64,000 bases of DNA. It comes from Hippopus hippopus (taxonomy: Eukaryota > Mollusca > Bivalvia > Cardiida > Cardiidae). The notes below the pieces were generated by a model. It had not been told where the DNA came from and searched no databases. It saw only the letters and a list, made by a program, of their open reading frames with translations. The first letter of the stretch is position 1, and the number at the start of each line of letters is the position of its first letter. The translations under genes and the position numbers were made by a program. The DNA is taken from NCBI GenBank assembly GCA_946811185.2, contig OX328106.1:49798311-49862310 (forward strand). Reading direction: 5' to 3'. Below are positions 9,205 through 24,200 of the stretch, piece after piece.

Positions 9205-12200
9205 CTGAAAAAAGTAAGATTTTACATATTTACTTTTACATTATGTGAGCTAACAGAAATATAATCAAATCAGAATTAGTTTTACACTTTAACAAATAAT
9301 GCTGTTTTGAAAACCTTTGGGAATATAGTTTTTTATTGTGGTACATGTTCAAAATAACAGCTTTTATTTTTGTATTCTTTTTTATTTCGGAAAAAGATTT
9401 GAAGTTGTACCTGGGGTAAGAGGGGAGGGCTGGCCTGGGCTAAATAAAGACATTTGGACATGCAGTCAAATAGTGTCATTCTGCAGCTAGCCACTTATAA
9501 AAACATGATGACAAATGGAAAAAATCTTCATTTGTATAAAACATAGCAAAATGTCAACCCAAAAGATTTATACAATTACTCACAGAGGATTTATGTAAAG
9601 CCGTGTAAGCTGTATTCTCTAAACTCTCCTGCAACTGTACCAATGACTTGTTATTTTCTACTGGATACAGAATTGAACTGTCTACAATGACAAATACTTT
9701 TGATAGAGAACAAGTATCTAACCTATTGTTGAACAAATATGACTTTTCATGCCCCTAAGTTAGACAGCCAAGAAAAACTTTGTGGGAAAAGGAGCAATTG
9801 CTTATAACAAGCAACTGCTCCTTTCCCCAGAATGTTTTAAAATTCATGAAAAATGATATTTTATTCCCATTAACTCTTTGCCCAACAATCCCATGTTTTT
9901 GATGTCCCTGGGGAAGACAGCTTTTGAAAACATAGTGGCAAAAGAAGAAAATGCAGGTAACCAGCATTTTCTCCTTTTCCTACAATGTTTTCTAGCCTTT
10001 AAAACACAAATACTATCATTAGAACTACATTTAATATGTCATCTGTAAATGCTTTCAGTTTGGACCAGTCACAAGTTTGTTGTTTTGTATAATGGTAATT
10101 GTTTGTCCATTATATTATTTCTTTGTATAATTATGTGTGGTATGTAATCAACTAGACAATAGTGGGTTAACTCATGAAATGCTGAATAAATGAAATGACT
10201 ATTTCAAGCCTTTACCAAATCACAAAATTTTAAGACATGCCCAAAATGACAGCAGTTGCAAACAACAAATTGTTACTAAAATGACAAATTTTGTAGAAAA
10301 CACAGTAGAAAACATTGTAAGAAAAGGAGAAAATGCTGGTCACCAGCATTTTCTCCTTTTCCCACAATGTTTCCAAAAGGCTTCTTTCTCAGAGTCACTA
10401 AAACATGTGATTGTGTGATATATGCTGTTTTTCCAAGTTTTAACAACCCTTACAAAGAAGCCTTACAAAGAAGCAATTGTGGAAAAAGCAAAAAATGCTG
10501 CTAAACAGCATTTTCTCGTTTTCCTACAATGTTTTCCATCTGTCTCAAAACAATTTTCAATTTTTGAGTCACATTTGATATGTCGTCTGCAAATGTTTTC
10601 AATCTGGACTAGTCTGAAATTTTGTTGTTTGGTTAACAACAGTTAACAGGCACCATAGAAACAGGCACCATAGATGCAAGATCAGCCTGAATGTTTGTGC
10701 AGTCATGTCTTACACTGTCACAAAGTTATTCAAGTTTGGGTTCAATTTGCAGCTGAGGACTGATATCTTGGTAAAATCATAATTTTTACAGTATGTATCA
10801 TCTGATACAAGATTTTTACGAAGATAATGAGACAAATTTTGTATTTCAAGAGAAATAAAAAAGACTTTTCTGTCATAAAAGGTTCATTACACATGCAACC
10901 AACAGAAAGTTAAAGAAGAAATAAAATTCTGGGGTTACGCATATTCATCATAAAGTATTTCTTATTTCTAATTTTGCTAGAATGTTGCCAGAAGTGATCT
11001 GCTATGAGATGAGAAAAGTTGTCTGCATATATGTGGAATATTATGTTGTGGTGACTTTCCTGGTGCTTGTATTTGATTTGAGCAGTGTGAGAAAATTTGG
11101 TATCACGCGAGACCGAAGGTCGAGCAAGATATCAAAATTTTCTGTTGCAGCAAGAAGCAACTAGCCCCAGGAAAGTCACTACAGCATAATATTCCTTTTA
11201 TTATATACCTACACCTTTAAATGACAAAATACTGCAAATTATTGACATTAACAAAATAACAAAATCAAAGAAATATTGGCATAGTAGCCAGTAACATTGT
11301 TTTATGAAGGGAGGATGAATATTACAACATAAAATGTTGACCAACCAAATTGCAAATGAATACATATCTATTCCATGCGTGAATTACATCATCATTACAT
11401 CATAATACCATATTTGGAACCGTATTTCACAGTGTGTAAACACATTTTTTTTTGCCATGTGTGATATTTTATCTGCATGTGACCCATGTATTTGAGCCGG
11501 AAAATTTTCAGACATATAATACAGCAATATCCTAATAGTGCAGTCAGTGGGATGAACAACATTTATCTGGGAAAGTTAACCCTTTACCAGACAACAAAAT
11601 ATCAGCCATGTCCAAAATGAAAGCATTTGCAGACGAAAATTTCAACATGGCTCAAATGGTGCAATTTTGATGATAGGGTAGAAAACATTGTGGAAAAAAG
11701 AGAAAATGCTGGTTCCCAACATTTTCTCCTTTTCTCGCAATGTTTTCAAAACACCTCTTTCCCAGGGTCGTTCAAAGTCCGCATTGTGTGGTAAAGGGTT
11801 AAGGTGTTTATGGGGTGAAATCTTAACCTTTCTCCCGCCAGATAAATTCCTCAGACTTGTCTTTCTATTTCTGACACCATGTTTCATCATCACTATTTTC
11901 TATGTACATACCTTTGAGGCTGTGACTAGCTCTGCAAAACTGGATCCAGGGATTTCCAGATATGTCTGGGGGATAGGAGAGATTCTCTTTCTTCAAATAC
12001 TGAAAATGTATGAGGACGTTTAATGTACTGATTGACAAAAACTCATTAAAAGACTATATATCCATTTAACTTTTTATGAAAAGGGTAGAAAACATTGCGG
12101 GGGAATGGTAAAAATGCTGTTTACCAGCATTTTCTCCTTTTCAAACTATGTTTTCAAAAGCCTTCTTCTTCAGAGCCATTGAATCATGGGACTGTGTGGT

Positions 12201-15200
12201 AAAGGATAACCTTTATTTGTAAATTCAATACAACTCTGAAAGCATTATAACATGTATTTAGAGAACTTAATGTTTGGAAGCTTTTTCTGTCAAGCAGACT
12301 TGACCCTTTCCTAAACATCAAATTTAGGCCTTTCCATGCTGGTCAGCATCTGCAGAGGACAAATTTGAAAGTGGTAAAATTAAGTTTAAGTATTTGACAG
12401 GGTAGGAAACATTGTGGGAAAAGGAGAAAATGCTGGTCAGCATTTTCTCCTTTTCCCACAATGTTTTCAGGTTGAGAAAAACTATTGGAAAACTGCAGAT
12501 CAAATTATTTGAGTGCTTCTTAAAGGTATCGTCAAACTTATCTCATACATAAGAAGATTCAGAAAATATGTCAGGCTTGCAAAGGATTATTTTTGTATCA
12601 AAGTTATGTATCTATAAAAAAAAAAAAAAAAAACAAGAGCAACACATACCAACACTTACTTGATTTTCAGTGAAAATTCTAAGTCAAATAAGGGGCATAA
12701 CTGTCTAAAAATACTTTGATGGTTACCTGCCCTTCCCCTTTTGATAGTTAACAACTTGTCCAAGTTTGAAGTAAATATCTTTTGTAATAGTAGAGATATT
12801 ATAAAATGTCAATTTTTTTAATGACAATGCAGACAAAGACAGGGCTACTACAATGACGTTTTTTTTTTTCGGAAAGAGTTGAGCTAAAAAATCAGAACTG
12901 ACTGCTAAATTCTTTATAGCTTGTAGTTGTAGTTAAACTGAATCTGAGTAAAACTGAACAATATTCACAAATACCTGTCCAACTTTTTCCATTTTAAACC
13001 CAGGTTTCTTATCTGTGGGAGAAACAGCTCTAAGATCTGCTATAGATTCTTCTTCCTCTTTCTGTGCATAACAAAAAGTGTGTACATGATGGACAGAAAA
13101 CTAATAGGTTAATTGAATCTCTGTCTAATATCTTTCAATCTTTTTAAAGATATATTTATACCTGCCTTCAGCCAGTTTTAGTCAGTTTTTAACTATTTCA
13201 TCCTTATTTTATAAAAGTATAATTATTCTTGTATCTTTATGCCAAATGAAGCACCTGATGGCTGTAGGTTGCACAGATTACAATGGATAGAAAATGCATT
13301 TCATGTTTAGGAGGACTTTAAGCAATCACTGTCATCATTTCTGGTTTTTAATGAGGACAAATCCCTTGAGCTTTTCTATCCCTTACACCATATATATTGG
13401 TAATTTATCCATGTTTACACAGCTGAGCACAGGGTTTAGCAAGTCATCATATTATTATGGATCCATAAGTCCATTTTGCGACTGACCAACTGAATTATAA
13501 GATAGAATGGTCCTTAGACATGCAGAAAATTTATCTCAAGCAGAAAATTTCTAAACAGGTCAGCTTGCGCTGACTGCACAGAGTGACCTTGGTCAATGCT
13601 TTTTGCAGGTGCATTAAACCCTCTATTCACAGAGTATGGTACATATCAAAGTAAACTACTTACAGGTGAAAACTGTGTAAAACTATCACGTAGAAAGTCC
13701 GCTACAAAGTTTACATCATGCTGTGTAATCTGCAAAAACGTTTCACAGGCTTATAAATACATAAACCTACTGGCACTCTATATGATAAAAGAAAAACTAA
13801 AGGGAAGTTTTATGAATAGTTTAGATCAAGATCAAGCTGCACAGAAATTAAAATTGATCTCAGATCTACACTTCTTAATAGCATGGACATCTTTTTAGTC
13901 ATGAAAAAGGCCCAAATATTTCAAAATTTTAAGGCTGACTTATACCAGAATATGCTGAAATAATGGAAAATTTGTTTTCAAGATCAGAAGGAACATCTTG
14001 TAGACATGCACACTAACACCGAATAAACCCTTTACTACACAATTCTGAGTTTTAATGACCCTAAGGGAGAAGCCTTTTGAAAATATTGTGGTAAACAGCA
14101 TTTTCTCCTTTTCCCACAATGTTTTCTACCCTGTCAAAGACAAATTCTTTCAAATGAGCCACATTCAAATTGTGGTCTGCCAATGCTTTCAATTTGGCTA
14201 TTTAAGTCCAATATTTAGTCATTTGGTAAAGAGTTTACAGAGCTTGGTAGACTCAAAAGAAAAAGATGTCGGTCTAAAATTCTAAAATGGTGTATCTGAA
14301 ACAGATATACTTTCTTGTATTCTTGTTTCAATATTTTCATTTCCCATTTGATATGACTTTTATGTTTAGAGTACAAAATGAACAAACCATAAATACCTTG
14401 CTAAATTCTGGAGGTGGCTTTTCTTTTGACAGTCTAATAATGACTAAAAGGTGAAAAAAAACACAAAATAAAATTAGCTCAGTCCCTAAATGTACACTTT
14501 TTATTACATACCTGTAATTTTTCAAGCTAAAAATATATGCGTCTAACACTGATAAAATAACATACAAGACAGAAAAAAATGATTATCTTCACAGTGTCAA
14601 ATACCGTTCCAAAATGGTATGATGTTTTTCATGCACTGAATATGCACGTACTGATTTGTGATTTGATATGTCAAAATGTAACGTTATAACATTCATCCGT
14701 CATCCATAAAAACCAAGTCACCTACTAATTCATGATTTGTCTTATTTTCTCGACTGTTTTCAAATAAAATGTCAATTATTGCAATATTGTGTCGTTGAAA
14801 GGTGTAGGTATATAATAAAAGGAATACTATGTTGTAATAACTTTCCTGGTGCTTGTACTAGCTTCTCGCCAAGCAAACAAATTTTGACATCTTGCTCAAC
14901 CTTCAGTCTCACGCAATACAAAATTTTCTTATGCTGCTTAGTTTAATTAAAGGACCAGGAAAGAACAACATAATATTCCATATTTATGCCCCTGCACCTT
15001 TGGAAAATATGGAAGGAAATTAGAGCTGTGGCTTGCTCAAAACAATTGCTACTTTTTACACAATGTCTTCCATTCCCATTAATCCAGGAGCCTACATTTA
15101 CAGTATACTGTGATCCCAAGGGCATCCTGGGTACATCTGCTGTCTAGCTTTCAGAGAGTACAGTGTCCAGAATTTTGCTAAATACTACATTTTGGGCACC

Positions 15201-18200
15201 TGCCATTGAAATAAGTGTCTACCCCAGAAATAGGTCAATGCCATCCCTGTTGCCCTCAGAGCATATACATAGGAGTATAACATTTATTAACCCTTAAAGC
15301 GCCTTTGACAACTTTAACATCAATTGCAGCCAGTGTAGATCAGGGTCAGACTGTATAAAACGTGCAGTCTTATCTTTGATTTACGCTGTCCACTTTTCAT
15401 AGACATTCTGCACAGAAGCAACCTTGAAGAAGCACTATATTTGTTGTTTTATTTGTAGAATGCAAATGTCTATTGGATTTATTTGACATTCTTAATGTTA
15501 AAGCCCATGATAACTGCAGCTATTTTGATTGATACATGTAAAAAGGGTTCATGATGTTTCTATCAAGAAACAACTACGAGACATTACCAGGTGCTTTTGC
15601 CTCCAGATTAGATATAAGATTGTACTGCACAAAATATGCAGTCTGATCTTGTATCCACATTGTCAAATGATTAATAAAACATCCATAACAAATCAGGTTT
15701 GGGTCTTTCCCAATAAAAATGAGAACATTATTCTAACAATTACTGTACAAACTGCTTTTTCTTCCAGAGTTTTTGGAGTAGATTTTGGTAGATTTAAAGC
15801 TTTACCACACAATCCCTGAGTCTAAATGACCCTAAAGAAAGCTTTGGAAAACAATATGGGAAAAGGAAAAAATGCTGGTAACAAGCATTTTTTCCTTTTC
15901 CCACTTTTCTACCCTGTGAAAGAAAATAAGTTCATCAAATCACCTTTGAATTTGGAAGAGTTCAGATTTTGTCGATTGGTAGAGAGTTTAAACATTTTGA
16001 ATTAGTTAGCAGCCTAAGATTTACTAAGCTGTGTTTGTAGCTGACAATATTTATGGCATGAATTTTTATGATTCAACTAGAATTATTTCACATACCTACA
16101 TACAACCACCTGAAGAAGGCTTTGAAATGCTTGATGCTGCCATCTATCACCCTGTTTATATCAAAGAAAGCAAAAAACTCATTTAATGGTGTTTAACTCT
16201 TTACCAAATAACAAATTTCTCAACTGGTCCAATTTGAAGGTAAATGCAAATGAAAATTTCAAGTAATGATGAGATTTGTCACTGAAACGGTAGAAAATTT
16301 TGTGAGGAAGGAGAAAATGCTGATTACCAGTATTTTTATCCAAACATTTTTCAAACCTTTTTCCTGAGGGTCTCTAACACTCAGGTTTGCAAAGTGTATA
16401 CTCCTTACCAAACAATCTCCTGTTTAACTCTTTACCAAACGACAAAATTATAGACTGGTCCAAATTGAAAGCATTTGCAGACGACAAAATAAATGTGACT
16501 GAAAAATTGAAATTTGGTTTGGGAAGGGTAGAAAACATTGTGGTAAAAGGAGAAAATGCTGGTTACCAGCATTTTCTCTTTTTCCCACAATGTTTTAAAA
16601 AGGCTTCTTTCTCAGGGTCGTTAAAAGTCGGGATTGTGTGGTAAAGAGTTAAATAAACCCTTGAGTTGGAAGGCTTTTGAAAACATTGTAGGTGTAAAAG
16701 TGGAAAATGCTGGTGATCAGCATTATCTTCCCTTCCTACAATGTTTCCCATCTATTCAAAGGTAAATCTAATAATTTGAACCACATCTAAGTTGTTGTCT
16801 TCAAAACACTTTCATAACTGACAAATCTTAAAGTTGTGTCATTTAGTAAAGAGTTTAAACATTTTCATATTTAAATTACATACAAAGCGAGACAGTACCA
16901 GAATTAAGATGAAAATAAATTTCCCTATGAAGATGAAATCAAAATATGACTGAACTCTACAATCAGGGGTGTAAAATTTTTTCTTTGTCTACTTGTCCTG
17001 TAGGACGAGTGGGTAGAAAAAGTTACTCGTCCTTATGACACTATCACTTGTCCCAACTTGCGGACTTGAATGACCATTTCTACTGCATATACTACGGTGT
17101 CGATATAAACAAAGTAGACGGTGTTTAATACTTATTTTTTTCCGGTGGCTTGACTGGTAAACCTGTCCCGATCTAACAATATAGGAATTGTAGCATAGAT
17201 TGTACAGGTATACTAGTCTAACCGACGCCGTGAACAGAAAACCCATTAAGCACTTTACAGATGCGCATGCGTAATAAACATAAACATCCTGTATCATGAT
17301 CGAAGAGACGCTCTGGAATTTCAGTTTTACTTTCGTTTTGTGTTCGCCGTGAAATAATCTGTAATTTGAATTTTACCTGACAAATTTAGAATTCAATAGT
17401 TTTAAAATGTACTCGTCCAACAGGACGAGCTTGGCATTTTTTCTACTTGCACGAAGCCAAATGTTACTCGTCAATACGAGCGGACGAGTGGAATTTTACA
17501 CCCCTGACAATCTCCAGAATAATTATCATATTGCTATAATACTTTTTACATTAATCTATTACACACTGATATATGCAAACAACATTTTTTCTCTTGCAGA
17601 ATCAATTTCGGTATGATTTTTGAAATGTAATCTCTCTTCTTACCATAATATTTTCAATGTTATTTCACTATCTTTCAAATTGACTGTGGTAAATTTGTTT
17701 TACTATGTGCTACATGACAAAAAATTAGATTAGTCCAAATTTGAAAGCATTTGCAGACAACAAATAAAGTGTGGCTCAAATGATGAGATTTGTATTTGGT
17801 AGGGTAGAAAACATTGTTAAAAAATTGTCGCAAGATACACCCGTCCCACCGCCAGTTGTAGAGGGGGAATAATAATCGTAAAGGGCAGGTAGAGGAAAAT
17901 AGCAGTGCAGCAGAAATCATGTAAGTGATTGAAATGGGCATGAATGTCTCCTCTAATGTTAAGGAAACATGCATATACAGTTTCAGGTCATCCCAACATG
18001 AAAGACAAAGATATATTGTAGAGAAGCATGAAAAGCTGTAAAAAAAAAAATAGGGAATAATTCCAGGGCATTAGGTAAGGTTATGGCTCCAGTGCATTGC
18101 ACTTTTCTTAACTGCAACAAACATGTTTAACAAGTCTCAAGTCAATTTGACTTGAGATGACAAAGTTCCGTTCCGGACAAGCAAGAAATATTGTAAAAAT

Positions 18201-21200
18201 GAAGATCAAAGTGGAATTACTCAAAATCCGCGCTAGTTAGAGTTATTGTTCTTGAGCACTGTACTCCGTAATATTGCAACAAACATGCAAACCAAGTTTG
18301 AAGTCGTTCTGACTTGAGATGACAAAGTTATATTCCGGACAAGCACTAAATGCTGTAAAAATGACGATCAAAGGGAAATAACTCAAAGACACCAAGAGGC
18401 AGAGTTACAATTCCTGCGCACTGCACTTCCAAATATTGCAACAAATAAGCAAACCATATTTCAAGTCATTCCCACTTAAGATGACAAAGTTATGCTCCGG
18501 ACAAGCAAGAAATGCTGTAGGAATGAAGATCTAAGGGGGAATAACTCAAAATTCATTCTAGGAAGAGTTATGGTTCTTGTGCCCTGCACTCCGTAATTTT
18601 TCAACAATCATGCATACCAAATTTGAAGATGTTCAGACTAAAAATGACAAAGTTATATTCCGGACAAGCAGAAAATGCTGTAAAAATGATGATCAAAGGG
18701 AAATAACTCAAAGACAGCAAAGAGGTAGAGTTATAGTTCTTTCGTACTGCACTCCGTATTATCGCAACAAACACAAATGCCAAGTTTCAAGTCAATCGGA
18801 CTGGAGATGACAACGTTATGCTCCGGACAAAAAACTGGACACAGCCTGCCCGCCCGCCCGGACACCCGCCTGCCCGTACGCCATGGGTGATCCCATAATA
18901 CGTCCCGTCTTTGACGGGCGTATAAAAAGGAGAAAAATGCTCGTTACAAGCATTTCTCCTTTTCCCACAATGTTTTCTACCCTACCAGAGACAAATTCCA
19001 TCTGTTAAACAACAGTTAAATTGTTGTCTGCAAATGCTTTCAGTCTGGACAAGATTTTGTCCCATTGATTAAGAACTAAACTTAGTTGAGGGGGATATAA
19101 ATGGTCTTACTGCTGAAGTTCACTGGTCTTTAAGATGAATGATCCCCCGGACATGACAGCTTGATGAAGGCTCTTCTCATCGACACCCAGTTCTCCAAAT
19201 TTCTGTAAACATCTGGCCATGCCACGTACTTCACTGAGGTGGTATAAAAGAGCTTGGCTCACCCTGGAAATAGTCAAAAGGTCATTAACTCTTTACCAAA
19301 CGACAAAATTTAAAACTGGTCCAAATTCAAAGCATTTGCAGACGACAAAATAAACGTGGCCCAAAAATCGAAATTTGTTTTGGGAAGGGTAGAAAACATT
19401 GTGGGAAAAGGAGAAAATGCTGGTTACCAGCATTTTCTCCTTTTCCCACAATGTTTTCAGAAGGTTTTTTTCTTCAGGGTCGTTAAAACTCGGGATTGTG
19501 TGGTGAAGAGTTAACTCTTTACCAAACAATAAAATTTTGGTCTTGAATAATTGAAAGCATTTGTAGAGGACAAACTAAATGTAGCTCAAATGATGATTTC
19601 TGTCTTTGATAGGCTAGAAAACATGGTAAAGAGACAAAATGCTGGTTTCCAGTATTTTCTCCTCTTTGCACAACGTTTTCAGGGTTGTTAAAACTTGGGA
19701 TTGTGAGGTAAGTAGGTTAAACCTTTACTTCACAGGTTAATTTTAAACTTCCAAACCACTTTCATTAACATTTAACTCTTTACAAAACGACAAAATTTTG
19801 GACTTGACCAAATTCAAAGCATTTGCAGACAACAAATTAAATTTTGCTGAAATGATGATTTTCTTGGTCTAGTAGGATAGAAAACATTGTAGGAAAAGGA
19901 GAAAATGCTGGTTACCAGCATTTTCTCCTTTTCCCACAGTGTTTTCAAAAGCTTTCTTCTTTGGAGTCGTTAAAAGTCGGGATTGTGTGGTAAAGAGTTA
20001 ACTAGATTAACAAAAATTTAGACTTATCCATATCGAAAGAATTTGAAGACAACAAATAAAGATATGGTTCAATTGAAAGGATTGTCTTCAAAAAGGCAGA
20101 ATACATTGTCCAAAGAGAAGATTATAGGTGCCATCATTTTTTCCTTTCACACAATATTTCATAAAGCTTTTGTCTTCAGCACAGTTAACACAACTGATTG
20201 TTTGGTCAAGGGTCAGGTGGCACAATACAGCAAAAGTGACAGAGAGGAAAGTAGCCCAGTTAAGTTATATGGAAAACATGATGGGAATGGAGGGAATTGC
20301 TTGCTATGAGCAACCACTTCCTTTTCCTTCATGTTTTTAAAAATTAGTTCAGAGCATGACATGAAAAGTCAAGTTTATACAGGATAGCTGATAAAAGGCT
20401 AAATATCAAACATTAATTTTCATTCAAGGAATTAGATGGATTAGATTGCAATAAGATACATGTATGACATAAGAAAATAGATATGCATACAATTGTGCAT
20501 TGGTTTATGCATATTTTGCATAACTCCTAAAAGTTACTGCCCATAGATATAGAATAAAAAAGGTAAAAAAATGTTGGAATTCAAATAAGCAAACCCACAT
20601 CTGCAGATGTTTCACTACGAGTTTCTGTATATTTGAATATGATGTTTCTATAGAATGGCCCAGTTTCTTCAAACCCTGTAAGAAAAATCAATGTAGGTGA
20701 GAACAGTATGTTTCTAATACATGTACCTTCATGTATGATAGAGCAAAAATTATACATTGCACGAGTGTTTTGTTAAAAAGTTAAATTCTAAAGTTAAATT
20801 CTACATTCAAATTCTATTACTAAACAACTTATTGACTGAGATAGAACATCTCAGCCATCTGGTGGCTAAATTATATAGATTTTGTTAATAAACATTGTGT
20901 TTTGTAAATTATTTTCTTTGTATTGACAGTTTCTCTCTTTTATCCTAGGCATTTACCTGTAACAAATTTTTGCCTAGTCAACATAGATAGCATTTGCAGA
21001 TGACAAATAAATGTGATACTAATTATGAGATAATTCTTTGTAAATTTGAGAAAAAATATGGCAAGACATCTTTTGGAAAAAGCTGATGACCAGCATTTCT
21101 CTCTGTTCCCACAATGTTTTCCACCCTTGCAAAGACAAATCCCATCATTTTAGCCGTATGTAATTTGTCATCTGTGGGTGCTTGAAACGTAGGCAAATCT

Positions 21201-24200
21201 AACATTTTGTCATCTGGTACTGAGTTTAACGAACACAACTAACTATAGCAGATACATAATGTAAACACTCAGACAACAACAGAAATGACTTATTAAGTTT
21301 TGACAGCGTACATCTAAATGGACAAAAACACTAAGTATCTTACCTTATCTTAAGTTCTTTCAGCAAAAACATCTCCAGTTCCATACTGCAATAGATATGA
21401 AATAAAACTTCAAGTTACTATGGAAATTTACACATTACCACCTGCACTTGACTTACACATAACCATCTGTAGATGACCACTTTTGAAAACACAGTGGCAA
21501 TAGGAAAACATTTTCACAACATACAAAGTGCTGACAAAATAAATCAATTTCACTGTTAAATCTGTAGGTAGAAAGTAAATATTATAAACCGATAAGAATA
21601 CAGTCAAAGAAAGTGAAAATAAATATTTGAATAGACACAACACTACACAAAACTTATATTACTGTTAGCACGCAATGTAGTTCAGATCAGACTACACAAT
21701 GTGCCAAAAATCTGTTACTTTGTAACACATTCTTGCCATAATAATCTCAGAACTGTAACAATATGGCTGGTTTTCCAACATCTATTCTACATCCTATGAG
21801 TTAAACTCACCTTGGTGTTCCAAATAACAGTAGCTCTAAGAAATCATTGCTCACTGTTCCTTCCCCTGATGCCTGGCAAATTAGAAAAAAAAAAAAATAC
21901 TTTCACACTTCTTTTAGAAACCGTATAGAGACTGAATTAAGATACAATAAGGAAACATAACAATTTTTGTTTTTCAAGAATGAAATGTATACTAAACATT
22001 TAATCCTTGACTAAAGACAAAATTTTACACTAGATCTAGTCCAATTTGAAAGCATTTGTAAACAATAAAGTGAATGTGACTGAAAAATTGGTATCTGTTT
22101 TCAGACTGGCAGAAAACATTGTGGGAAAACGAGAAAATGCTGGTAACCAGGCTCTTTTCAAATGGTTGTTAAAAGTCGGGATTGTGTGGTAAAGGGTCAA
22201 CATAGCACATATTGTTTCTTACTCACTAAATGTAACCAGTCCTTTAACTCTTTACCAAACGTCAAAATTTTAAACTCGACCAAATTGGAAGCATTTGCAG
22301 ACAACAAAATCAATTTAGCTCAAACTAGAGCCGTCACAGAATGTGACTTAATACACCCGCCAGCGCTTTGACAGAAACAGGCAATTTAACAAAAAATTTT
22401 CTAAGTTCAAGGGGAGATTACCCTTGAATCATAGGGAGTAGATGACTGAAAACTGCGTCTTGCACAACTTCAGTATACGATCAATGTATGAACAAACTTT
22501 TCAATACAATAGGAGCAAAACTGTAGGAGGAGTTCGCGACACAAAATTACTAGTATTTTGTACACAGACAGACACACGGATGGACACATAAACGGATGGA
22601 CAGACAGACTGATTCCAGTATACCCCCGAAAACATTCGTTTTGCGGGGGTATAAAAATACTTTCACACTTCTTTTAGAAACCGTATAGAGACTGACTAAG
22701 GTATAACAAGGAAACATAACAATTTTTGTTTTTCAAGAATGAAATGTATACTAAACATTTAGTCCTTTACTAAAGACAAAATTTTACACTAGATCTAGTC
22801 TAATTTGAAAGCACTTGTAAACATTAAAGTGAATGTGAAAAATTGATATCTGTTTTCAGACTGGCAGAAAACATCATGGGAAAAGGAGAAAATGCTGGTA
22901 ACCAGCATTTTCTCCTTTTCTCACAATGTTTTCAAAAGGCTCTTTTCAAATGGTTGTTAAAAGTCGGGATTTTGTGGTAAAAGGTCAACATTGCACATAT
23001 TGTTTCCTATTTCTTACTCGCTAAATGTAACCAATCCTTTAACTCTTTACCAAACGATAAAATTTTAAACTCGACCAAATTGGAAGCATTTGCAGACGAA
23101 AAAATCAATTTAGCTCAAATTATGATTTCTGCTTTTGATAGGCTAGAAAACATTGAGGGAAAAGGAGAAAATGCTGGTTATTACTGGAACAAATTGACAT
23201 GAAATTGACCTCTTTGCAAAGAATAATTAAAGTCTGAATACTTATATCATAGGGTATAATCGGACGGTACGGAAATTCTGTTAATGGTGAATGTCAAGTT
23301 TGACCCTTACAGTGCCATAATCAAAATATTAGAGCTTTGGCGGATGACATGGATCAAGATCAGAGTGCACAGAAAGTGCATCTTAGATCTATGTCATCCG
23401 CCACGTACTGCCAATTTAAGTCAACAAAATCGTGTTTATTTCCGGTATTTTAAGTATTTTTTAAAGATACGACAAATCTATTAGCGGCATAAAAATTAAA
23501 AATCGTGCACATAGTTCCGCATGCAGACGACATTATCCGAAGCTAAGTTTGGACAATAATTCAAGCATGAAATTTATGGTAATAGAGGTCATTTATTTCA
23601 TGTCAATTTGTTCGAGTAATACCAGCATTTTCTCCTTTTTCCGCAATGTTTTCAAAAGCCATCTCTTTCACGGTCGTTAAAACTCGTGATTGTGAGGTAA
23701 AGGGTTAACATTAAAAGTTTTGGACTTCTTCATACTGAAAACGTTTGTAGATGACATATCAAATATCCCTTGCAGGATGGAATTTGTCTTTGAAAGTGTA
23801 GGAAATTCTTTGTAAATGTTAAAAAAAGAGAAAATGACAGTTACCAACAATGTCTGCTTTTCCAACAATGCTTTAAATAGTCCTCTTCCTCAAGTTTTAC
23901 AAAAACACAGTATCATTTTGTGAATGGTCATAAATTAAAAAAAGGACCTGTTTTTGCTCTGCAAAGTGATAAAGTTTTGAGTCCATCTCCAGTAGAATAT
24001 CCTCCCAGGCCTCTTGCATCTGTTGTATTGTGGACTGCAAGTACTGGCAGTGACATGAAAAGAAAGCAAATGACATCATTTGTTTGAATGAATAGCAAAA
24101 CTCTTAATTAGTCAATATTATTTCGGCAGCAAAAGCCAATCACTAAATTTCATTTATCAGTTAGATTTGCTGAAAATAGTCCCAGTGGGATTAAAATTTC

